From a virus, in the IMG/VR virus record IMGVR_UViG_3300044609_000595, positions 1 to 64,000 of that record: a stretch of 64,000 nucleotides of DNA. The stretch is one strand, 5' to 3'. The translations under genes and the position numbers were made by a program. The number at the start of each line of letters is the position of its first letter. Within the stretch, counting starts at the first letter, position 1. Shown here piece after piece: positions 56,766-64,000 of the stretch. Under the pieces are notes generated by a model. The model ran no database searches, had not been told where the DNA came from, and saw only the letters and a program-made list of their open reading frames with translations.

Positions 56766-59700
56766 TACCCGAAAAGGCGATAAAACCAATAAGAAAAAAC
56801 GGCAGAGATAATACAGAAATTGCTGTTGGAACTCTTATTGCTTATAGAGTTTTTCCACACACACAAGAAGGTATTCAAAAAGCAAAGGATACTATTGCTG
56901 CCAATGATAATTGGCTAGTTCCTTCATTGCTACCAGAATATTATGATGGTATTGATAGTGACTTGATGGTTGGCAAAGAGAATGATGCTATACGAGCGAT
57001 CACTAGACAGTTAAAAGAATTTTATGGTATATCTTCTGCTGGAACTGAAACTGCTGAAGATACTAAAACTCCAATAGAACCAGAACCAGTTGAGGAAATT
57101 AAAAAACCGCAGCAACGAAATGTAAATCATCCTAAATTATATCCAGAACTACAAAAGTTTATTAAACCTCGCTATATGTGGGGTCAGAGAGGATTATATG
57201 ATTTAAATTTTAAATCTGATATTGATAAAGCAATTTATTATGCTGGGGCATCAAGTAAAAATAAACAGGGGGATATGATTTCCCCAAATGAAAAAAAATT
57301 AGCTATTAGAGAATGGATATTTGCCGTTACTGGTTTAAATTATCGTGATGATTATGATGAATTAAAAGAATACAGAAAGAGAATTCTTGAGTATATTGTT
57401 ACTGGTCTAAGAACAGATACAATAGAAGATGATGGTGGGGAATTGATTATTCCACCAATCTATGATGGTCCATTTGATGAACCAAATCAAGAAGAAGACT
57501 ATGATGAAGAGGAAGAAGATGAAGAAGAACCAGAAGGTTTAGATGATCTACTTGATTTTGTTAAAGTAGAAGAAGAGCTACCTGAAGAAAAAGAAGTAGC
57601 AGAAAATATTGAAGAACAAATTGTTGATGCTATAGAAGCGGATGATGATGAAGAAGGTGATATAGGATCGGAAGATGACATCCCAGATGAACTATTGCAG
57701 GATGAATTAGATCCAGAATTTGTAGAGCAACTTGTTGTTACGGTAAACAAAAGAAAAAATAAACCAAGAAAACCAAGAACAGGAAGTTATGTAACTAACA
57801 CTAAAATTTTTAAATTTTTAACCACAAATCTTTATAAAATTCAAGGTCAACTTGATAGTATTGATAAGTCATTACAGGAGCAAACACAATTAGTTCAAGC
57901 TAATTTACAAGTTACTTCTGGAATATATGAAAATTTAGATATACAAAATGAAATCATTGGTCAGAAACTAGATGCTATACTACAAGTTTTTAACAAGCAA
58001 ACTGAAATATCTAAACAATTTGCGGAGGATGAAGAGCGTCGATTAGCAGAACAAAGATTAGAAAATCAAGTTGATATTGCTGGAACAGAAACACCAGCAG
58101 ATCTCAGAGGAAAGGGAGCAACTGGTAAAAAAAGACAGTCGAAAATTTCACAATACTATAGAAGAAAATTACTTAGACAAGCATATAGAAAATTACCAAA
58201 AAAACTTAGATCATTAAGAACTGAAACAAGAAGACTACAAAAAATTCCTGGTAAAATTTCTGCAGGAATTAAATCTTCTGCTGCCAATAGAATTACTCGT
58301 ATACTCCCTAAAAAAGTATCAAACTTTACTAATAATTTGAGAGCATCTAGAGCAGCAGCTCAGGGGATGGGTGGTGTGTCGAAGTTAAAAGGTGTTGGTA
58401 GAAACATTCCTGGAATAAGACAAGCACTTTCTGCGTTAGAATATTCTGAAAGGAAATCGGCTGGACAATCTGAGGTTCAGGCAATTGCAGGAGTGGGTGG
58501 ATCACTCGCTGGGGCAGCCGCAGGAGCCGCTCTAGGCACGATGTTATTCCCTGGGGTGGGGACGGTAGCTGGTCTGTTGATCGGGGCTGCATTCAGCGCC
58601 GCAGGCAGTATGGCGGGGTCTAAAATTGCAGACATATCAACTGGAGCAGATAAAATAAATGGGGAGCATGAAGTTGGCGGACTAACCAAACCAGGAACAG
58701 CTATACTTCATGGCACAGAAGCAATCGTGGATCAAAATATTGCTAATATGCAACCAGTAGATCCAGTTGGTGGAACTATTCTTGCTGCAACAACTCAATA
58801 CATTAATAAACTTGGACCAATTGGTGCTCCTATTGCTCCTATGTTTGAGCAAGTAGCTGCTCCATTAGCAAAAGTATATGATGTACCAAGTACTTTGGTG
58901 CAAGCTAATGTGGGTGGTTCTTTACCATCACTTCAGTCTACTATAAAAAAAGTTAGAGATAAAAAAAAGAAAACTCCCGAAGAAAAGTTGGGAGCAATCG
59001 AAAAAGATCTTTTAGAAACTAAAGATCCAGAGTCTTTTGCTGATAAACTTTTGAAGATGCTTGATCCAGAAGGAAAGTTCCAACAATTACTTAAAAATAT
59101 AAATGCTACTACCACACCAACAATAGATGGCGATTCTCTTATGGCTGAAGGTGGTTACGCAGTGGAAGCATCCGATGTAGGAGATAAATTTGGTGACAGA
59201 GGAGGAAAACATAGAGGTATTGATATTGCAAGCAGTAGATTTACAATGGGTACACCTATCTCAATTATCAAACCAGGAACTGTAGTTGATGTTGGGAGAC
59301 TTTCACAAGGATCTGGTGATCCAGGTGGATGGGGAAATTTTGTAGTTGTTAAACATGATGATGGATTATATTCTTTGTATGGTCACTTAAGTGAAATTAA
59401 TGCCGCAAAAGGACAAAGATTGGAACCATCATCTGCTGGAGTCTTTCCAGTAATTGGTAAAATAGGAAGCACTGGAAGATCTACTGGAGCACATTTGCAT
59501 TTGGAAGTTGGTACAGGATGGTCTGGAGGAGTTTTAACTGGGCATATGAATCCTTTACCTATTGTTAATCAATTATTACGTGGTGGAGGAAATGTTAAAA
59601 AAATTGATAGACCAACGGGAACTCCAGTAAAAGTAGAAGGTCTTGGTCAACAAGGAATTATGGGAAATAAAAATCTTGGACAGGTTTCTGGTGTTGGTAA

Positions 59701-60472
59701 TAAAGGATATTTGATTGTCCCTGGACATGGAGCAGGTGGTGGTGCTCCAGAAGAAAAACGTTTAGTGCAAATGTTAGCACAAAATGCGTACACAAATTTA
59801 AAAGCAAAGCATCCAAATGCAAATATTCAATATGTAAATCCAGATACTATGTTTGGTGATGATGATGCTGGCTGGAACAAGCAAAAAGAATGGTATAAAC
59901 AAAAAGAAAAAGAAGGTTGGGAAATTTTAGAAGTGCATATGGATGCTTCAATGGAATCCAAACAAGGTAAAGGAAGAGGTGTAATTACTTCTAAAGCAGA
60001 ATTAAACCCAGTTGAAAAATATTTTGGTGAAAATTATGGAGCATTTGATAGAGGATTTAGAGATCTTGCTCTTCCTAATAGAGGAGGAAGTATTTTTGAA
60101 TTGGGTAATATGTCTCCTGAATTACAACAATTAGTTAAATCTGGGAAAGTATCTAAAGAACAATTGAATGCTTTAACTGCGCCATTTGAAAGTTCTATTG
60201 CTGCTGGATTAAACTTACAACAATCAATAGCTCCACCAACTCAAAGGCAGCCAGCTCAATCTAAGTATTACTTGAGACAAGGTGCAGATAAAAAAACAGA
60301 TACTCAAATTATTATGATACCCGCTAGTAGTAATGCAGGCAAGGCACTTGAAAAGAATGCAACTACAGAAGGTGTTAGGTTTAGTTATAATAAAAATTAT
60401 AATACGTTCGACACTTCGGAAATACCTTCTTCCACAAGGGCACTTGTGCTGCGTCGTTTAGGTCTTAACTAA
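56762..60472 (+). CDS. tape-measure-like tail protein with M23 peptidase and amidase domains, 1236 aa
   Basis: Order of parts: N-terminal globular region; acidic run (about residues 240-320); coiled coil (about 350-450); basic region; Gly-zipper hydrophobic segment (about 573-626); GGLTKPGTAILHGTEAIV tape-measure-type motif. Then an M23 endopeptidase domain (about 795-935: KHRGIDIAS, LYSLYGHL, GAHLHLEVG) and an amidase_3-like domain (about 980-1115: YLIVPGHGAGGG, ILEVHMDAS, GRGVI, GGSIFELGNM). Should span the tail and cut peptidoglycan during DNA entry. Confidence 0.83.
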   Translation: MIPEKAIKPIRKNGRDNTEIAVGTLIAYRVFPHTQEGIQKAKDTIAANDNWLVPSLLPEYYDGIDSDLMVGKENDAIRAITRQLKEFYGISSAGTETAEDTKTPIEPEPVEEIKKPQQRNVNHPKLYPELQKFIKPRYMWGQRGLYDLNFKSDIDKAIYYAGASSKNKQGDMISPNEKKLAIREWIFAVTGLNYRDDYDELKEYRKRILEYIVTGLRTDTIEDDGGELIIPPIYDGPFDEPNQEEDYDEEEEDEEEPEGLDDLLDFVKVEEELPEEKEVAENIEEQIVDAIEADDDEEGDIGSEDDIPDELLQDELDPEFVEQLVVTVNKRKNKPRKPRTGSYVTNTKIFKFLTTNLYKIQGQLDSIDKSLQEQTQLVQANLQVTSGIYENLDIQNEIIGQKLDAILQVFNKQTEISKQFAEDEERRLAEQRLENQVDIAGTETPADLRGKGATGKKRQSKISQYYRRKLLRQAYRKLPKKLRSLRTETRRLQKIPGKISAGIKSSAANRITRILPKKVSNFTNNLRASRAAAQGMGGVSKLKGVGRNIPGIRQALSALEYSERKSAGQSEVQAIAGVGGSLAGAAAGAALGTMLFPGVGTVAGLLIGAAFSAAGSMAGSKIADISTGADKINGEHEVGGLTKPGTAILHGTEAIVDQNIANMQPVDPVGGTILAATTQYINKLGPIGAPIAPMFEQVAAPLAKVYDVPSTLVQANVGGSLPSLQSTIKKVRDKKKKTPEEKLGAIEKDLLETKDPESFADKLLKMLDPEGKFQQLLKNINATTTPTIDGDSLMAEGGYAVEASDVGDKFGDRGGKHRGIDIASSRFTMGTPISIIKPGTVVDVGRLSQGSGDPGGWGNFVVVKHDDGLYSLYGHLSEINAAKGQRLEPSSAGVFPVIGKIGSTGRSTGAHLHLEVGTGWSGGVLTGHMNPLPIVNQLLRGGGNVKKIDRPTGTPVKVEGLGQQGIMGNKNLGQVSGVGNKGYLIVPGHGAGGGAPEEKRLVQMLAQNAYTNLKAKHPNANIQYVNPDTMFGDDDAGWNKQKEWYKQKEKEGWEILEVHMDASMESKQGKGRGVITSKAELNPVEKYFGENYGAFDRGFRDLALPNRGGSIFELGNMSPELQQLVKSGKVSKEQLNALTAPFESSIAAGLNLQQSIAPPTQRQPAQSKYYLRQGADKKTDTQIIMIPASSNAGKALEKNATTEGVRFSYNKNYNTFDTSEIPSSTRALVLRRLGLN

Positions 60473-60475
60473 ATA
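60469..60475 (+). promoter_or_regulatory. late-promoter-like CTAAATA
   Basis: CTAAATA at the stop codon of the 1236-aa gene, 21 nt before the next ATG. The same heptamer occurs in the other late regions of the window. Confidence 0.35.
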
Positions 60476-60496
60476 TCAACATAGGAAAGTAATCTA

Positions 60497-63076
60497 ATGG
60501 CAGCAGGAACAGAAACAGCTATAGATACTAGGCAATATAATGGAACCAATTATGTTGGTAACATTGTAGAGAAAATTTTATTAGCTAGACAGTTAGCTAA
60601 AAACGAAAGACAATTTGCTGCTAAACAAGCAGAGCAAGCGGGCACATCATTAGAAGAAGCTGGTATTAAAAGGGGGCACTTTTTCAGAAGAGCTTTAGCA
60701 GGACAATTTGGTGGTAATTATATTGATAAGAAGAAAGAACAACTTAAAAATGTAAATAAAAAATATAAAATAGCAAAACGTATAGGTAAAAATCCAAGAT
60801 CAACTTTAAAATTTATTAAACCTTTACTAGGAAGGAAGGTATCGTCAGCTCAAACAAAAATGTTTAGAGCAAAATTTGATTATGGTTATCAGGATAATAT
60901 TAATAGACCTACACCCCAGAGTCCAATCGTTGGATCTAGAGTAAAGAAGATACAAAAAGCGACTGGTGGCAGAAGTAAAAGAGTTAGTAAAGAAGAGATA
61001 CTATCTACTCTAACTGATATTGTAGATTCTCTAAACAAGACAGCAGAATCTATTGGGAAAACTACAGCGGGAATTTCTGCTGGAATTGTTAGTGCTGCTA
61101 AAGCGCAAGTAGAATTAGTAGAACAATTAAAATTAAGAAATACAACGTTAGAAGATAAGCTTGATCAAATTGCTACTGCTATTTCAAATCAAACACAATC
61201 ACAAAAACGTACAGTAGCAAAGATTACTGCTAAAAAACAAGAAGATAAATTAGAAGCAATTAAAGATATTGCTAAGACAGAAGTTCCTGATGACACTCAA
61301 ACGGAGATTAATGAAACAATATTATCTCAATTATCAGAAAATGTTGAGCCAACTACTAATATTATCAATGCTCCAACAATAGAAAGACCTGCTGGTGGGT
61401 ATCCTTCTTTCTCTAGCATAGCAAAGCCAGGAATGGATATACCACAAGCAGAAACTGGTGGTATTATTTCTGGTCCCGACAGTGGCTATCTTGCCAAGCT
61501 TCATGGCAATGAAATGGTAATCCCCCTTGACAATAATTATACACAGGGAGAACCTAGTGCTATGGATGGCAAGGTAAGACCTAAGCCAAAGAAATTACCT
61601 ACTTACGAAAAAGGTACACCGAAGTCTTCTGTTGGAGGACGATTTGGATTTGGTATTACTAATATGACAGGAATTGCTTCTGGTGGAACAACGCAATCAT
61701 CAGCAATGGCACAACCATTAGTAGATGCTATGTCACTACCAATGATGGCTGCTGGCGGTTCTATTTTAGCTGCTGTTTCTAGACTCACTAGTAGCCTAGG
61801 AAGCGAAGGAGAAAATATTGCTCCAGAGATAGAAAAAATATCAAGACCAATAGCAGATGTATTTGGACTGCCTCAATCAATTGTAAACAAAACTAAACCA
61901 AGTGTCACTGGTAAGCCAGGTGAAGGAAAAGATACTGAAGAAGATGGAGAATCTAAAAAAGATTTGCTAGCTAAAATGATGGATGGTTTTGGTTCATTCC
62001 TTAATAAACTTGGCGAAAGTATTAATACCACACCACCTCCACCACCAGGAGGAACAGCACAACCAGCAGATATTACTGGAAATGAAAAAGAATTATTAAA
62101 AAGATTGATGATTGCCGAAGCTGGTGGTGAAGGAATAGAAGGTATGGCTATGGTTGGTCAATCCGTTTTAAATAGAGCTTCTCTTATTCAATCTGGAACT
62201 GTTGGTGCAGGACAATTTAATGCCGCCAGTGGTAGTGTAACTGATGTTATTCAAGGTAAAAATCAGTATCAACCATATGCAGAAGGAAAACTTAATAGAG
62301 CTTTGTCTGCTGAAGAAAATGCTAGAGCAGAAGAAGCTTATAATTTATTGATGAATATGCCAGAATTTAAAAAAAGAATTAAACAGGCATTTAATTTATC
62401 TGACAGACAAGTTCAATTAGGTGCTGCCTCTACTGGATTTAGAAATTATGATGCTGGTGCTGGTACTGATACATCTCAGCAAGTAAATGAATTTAGAGCA
62501 GGAAGACATACATTTAATACTGCAGGAAACGTTGGATTGAGAACAGCATCTTCTGATGTTAAAGTTGCTCAACCAACTACTACTCAACAAACTTCGCCTG
62601 GAACTGCAACACAATTGGGTCAAGCAATCACAAATAATTATGGATTGCAAGTGGGAGAAGAAAGACAATTTACTCACCCACAATATGGCGTAATTAAAGC
62701 ACATAAAACTACAAAAGGTTTTGATTTTTATAGGGGTGCTGAAAAACTTAACATGGCTCCTTCAAAACCACAAGCAAAAAGTATTGTGGAGTATTTTGAA
62801 TCAACCAATGGAGGTAGAGTTACTACTGGAATCGGTCCTCAAGCATCCATTGCTCCTCCACCAGGAGCAAACAAACAAGTGCAAACAGAAGCTATCGCTC
62901 AAGAGATAGATAGTAAAGCAGGTAGTGCAAATTTTGTTGCCATGATGATGCCAGGACAAACACCTAAGATGGCATCAACTTCACTACCTTCAACTGCAGA
63001 ATCTACTGCTGCATCTCCAGGCACTAATCCTATTTTAAATTCTGGTTTATTCAATTCAGATATAATGGCTACCTAA
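60497..63076 (+). CDS. tape-measure-like tail protein with SleB-type cell-wall hydrolase domain, 859 aa
   Basis: Basic N-terminus, coiled coil (about residues 165-290), then ETGGIISGPDSGYLAKLHGNEMVIPL (a tape-measure/phage tail motif, about 320-350), Gly/Ser-rich linkers and a Pro run. It has a Hydrolase_2/SleB domain (about 528-660): LLKRLMIAEAGGEGIEGMAMVGQSVLNRA with the catalytic-type Glu. The C-terminal 200 residues are low in complexity. Shares the hydrophobic and LHG features with the preceding gene, so the two may be ancient duplicates. Confidence 0.8.
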   Translation: MAAGTETAIDTRQYNGTNYVGNIVEKILLARQLAKNERQFAAKQAEQAGTSLEEAGIKRGHFFRRALAGQFGGNYIDKKKEQLKNVNKKYKIAKRIGKNPRSTLKFIKPLLGRKVSSAQTKMFRAKFDYGYQDNINRPTPQSPIVGSRVKKIQKATGGRSKRVSKEEILSTLTDIVDSLNKTAESIGKTTAGISAGIVSAAKAQVELVEQLKLRNTTLEDKLDQIATAISNQTQSQKRTVAKITAKKQEDKLEAIKDIAKTEVPDDTQTEINETILSQLSENVEPTTNIINAPTIERPAGGYPSFSSIAKPGMDIPQAETGGIISGPDSGYLAKLHGNEMVIPLDNNYTQGEPSAMDGKVRPKPKKLPTYEKGTPKSSVGGRFGFGITNMTGIASGGTTQSSAMAQPLVDAMSLPMMAAGGSILAAVSRLTSSLGSEGENIAPEIEKISRPIADVFGLPQSIVNKTKPSVTGKPGEGKDTEEDGESKKDLLAKMMDGFGSFLNKLGESINTTPPPPPGGTAQPADITGNEKELLKRLMIAEAGGEGIEGMAMVGQSVLNRASLIQSGTVGAGQFNAASGSVTDVIQGKNQYQPYAEGKLNRALSAEENARAEEAYNLLMNMPEFKKRIKQAFNLSDRQVQLGAASTGFRNYDAGAGTDTSQQVNEFRAGRHTFNTAGNVGLRTASSDVKVAQPTTTQQTSPGTATQLGQAITNNYGLQVGEERQFTHPQYGVIKAHKTTKGFDFYRGAEKLNMAPSKPQAKSIVEYFESTNGGRVTTGIGPQASIAPPPGANKQVQTEAIAQEIDSKAGSANFVAMMMPGQTPKMASTSLPSTAESTAASPGTNPILNSGLFNSDIMAT

Positions 63077-63077
63077 T

Positions 63078-64000
63078 ATGTCAGAAAAAACACCATACGC
63101 TTCTAGTTTTATATTAAAAAAAGCAAATATAACTGATGTAAAAGGATCTAAAACAGTTGATATCACTGATTTAGTTGTCAGATTTGATTACTTCGAAAAT
63201 ATTTCACTGCCTACTGTGTCCGCTAAGCTAACTTTGGTTGATGCTGGAGCAAACTTGATTGCAAATTTACCTATACAAGGATTTGAAAAGGTAGATCTTG
63301 TCATCGAAGCATCAGATGAGCAGACATATCAATATAAAATGAGAGTATATAAAATTGGAAGTAGATTTACTGGCGATAGATTTCAAACTTATTCGCTAGG
63401 TTTGATTTCTGAAGAAGCATTATTGAATGAAGGTGTTCGTGTAGCAAAAACATTAAAAGGAAAGCCAGATAAAATTGTATCAGATTTACTTAAGCAGTAT
63501 TTAAAAACCAATAAAGATGTCATAGTTGATCCATCTGTCTATAATATTATCTTTAACCCAGGAAAAAAATCTCCATTTAGTATTATTGATAGCATCAAAT
63601 TAAAATCTGTACCTCGTGGAGGAAATGTAGAACCAAAAACTAATAAAAATAAATCTAAATTTAATACAGGTGGCAATAAAACAGATGTAACTTCTTCTGT
63701 TCCACCAATATCAAATTCAGATTACACGAAAACAAAAGGCACTAGTGGCTATATGTTTTTCGAAAATCGTAGAGGATTTATTTTTAAATCAATTGATACA
63801 TTATGTTCCGCAGACAAATACAATGGATCCCCTGCAGTAGCTACGTACATACAGGAAAATAATGACATTGGTGGTCCACCAAATAGAAAAATTATTGACA
63901 TTGATTTTGTTGAAGAAATTGACATTATGACAAAGTTAAGAATGGGAGCATTCTCATCGTTAATTTGTTTTTATAATTACAGCACAGGAAGATACGAAGA
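63078..64000 (+). CDS. baseplate hub protein, gp27-like (3' end outside window)
   Basis: ATG 63078, open to the window end (about 307 codons). Starts MSEKTPYASSFILKKANITDV, then DITDLVVRFDYFENISLPTVSAKLTLVDAGANLI, typical of phage hub/gpD-like proteins. The next part has RVYKIGSRFTGDRFQTYSLGLISEEALLNE and KIVSDLLKQYL. Similar to the T4 gp27-type hub that sits on the needle. Partial gene. Confidence 0.75.
   Translation, partial: MSEKTPYASSFILKKANITDVKGSKTVDITDLVVRFDYFENISLPTVSAKLTLVDAGANLIANLPIQGFEKVDLVIEASDEQTYQYKMRVYKIGSRFTGDRFQTYSLGLISEEALLNEGVRVAKTLKGKPDKIVSDLLKQYLKTNKDVIVDPSVYNIIFNPGKKSPFSIIDSIKLKSVPRGGNVEPKTNKNKSKFNTGGNKTDVTSSVPPISNSDYTKTKGTSGYMFFENRRGFIFKSIDTLCSADKYNGSPAVATYIQENNDIGGPPNRKIIDIDFVEEIDIMTKLRMGAFSSLICFYNYSTGRYE

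Overview
The window is part of the genome of a T4-type cyanomyovirus, a tailed phage of marine Synechococcus or Prochlorococcus. T4-type replication genes (gp45, gp44, gp62, RegA, gp43, UvsX, gp41, gp61, gp32, gp33, RNase H) and baseplate and head genes (gp53, gp48, gp4, gp26, gp51, tape-measure-like proteins) are interleaved with cyanophage host-like genes: psbA, two hli, petF, talC, gnd, hsp20, speD, mazG, phoH, nrdA/nrdB, thyX and cobS. Neither end of the phage genome is visible. The first gene (CobT/VWA-like) and the last (baseplate hub-like) run off the window.

Layout. 1-7.0 kb: cobT/cobS-like pair, then the clamp, clamp-loader and RegA operon, with many ATGA stop/start overlaps. 7.0-13.7 kb: hsp20, DNA polymerase, UvsX, helicase, MazG and tRNA-Ser. 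13.8-17.8 kb: conserved cyanophage proteins of unknown function and an Ig-domain protein. 17.8-22.7 kb: primase, ribonucleotide reductase and a nuclease. 22.7-25.3 kb: a lysis and cell-wall region with a peptidase and lysozyme apparently joined by a programmed -1 frameshift, two small leftward genes and an RlpA-like protein. 25.3-26.9 kb: four tRNAs among small genes. 26.9-29.8 kb: a secreted SLH-type outer-membrane protein, a membrane transporter-like protein, two HLIPs and ferredoxin. 29.8-36.1 kb (leftward): sulfotransferase-like protein, 2OG-Fe(II) oxygenase and fibre proteins. 36.1-39.5 kb: psbA, a small membrane protein, talC and gnd. 40.5-44.1 kb (leftward): papain-like protease, two tyrosine-rich proteins, a collagen-like protein and fibre-like proteins. 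44.4-52.0 kb: nucleotide, redox and recombination genes ending with gp33 and gp32. 52.1-64 kb: baseplate, head-completion and tail genes transcribed divergently from about 55.1 kb.

Together these genes copy the phage genome, supply nucleotides (RNR, ThyX, MazG, glutaredoxin), keep photosynthetic electron flow going (D1, HLIPs, ferredoxin), redirect carbon into the pentose phosphate pathway (TalC, Gnd), and build a tail carrying several peptidoglycan hydrolases.

Regulation is unusually legible. Many TTGACA-N17-TATAAT-like promoters are visible. Some lie inside the 3' ends of upstream genes, and others are fused to terminator hairpins so that the -35 box forms the hairpin loop. T4-type late elements (TATAAATA, CATAAATA, CTAAATA) precede psbA and the virion operons. 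The strongest new observation is a textbook -1 frameshift signal (A_AAA_AAG, 5-nt spacer, perfect 10-bp stem) linking a C39-like peptidase to a GH24 lysozyme that has no start codon of its own. All calls come from reading the sequence and remembering protein families. No database search was run.
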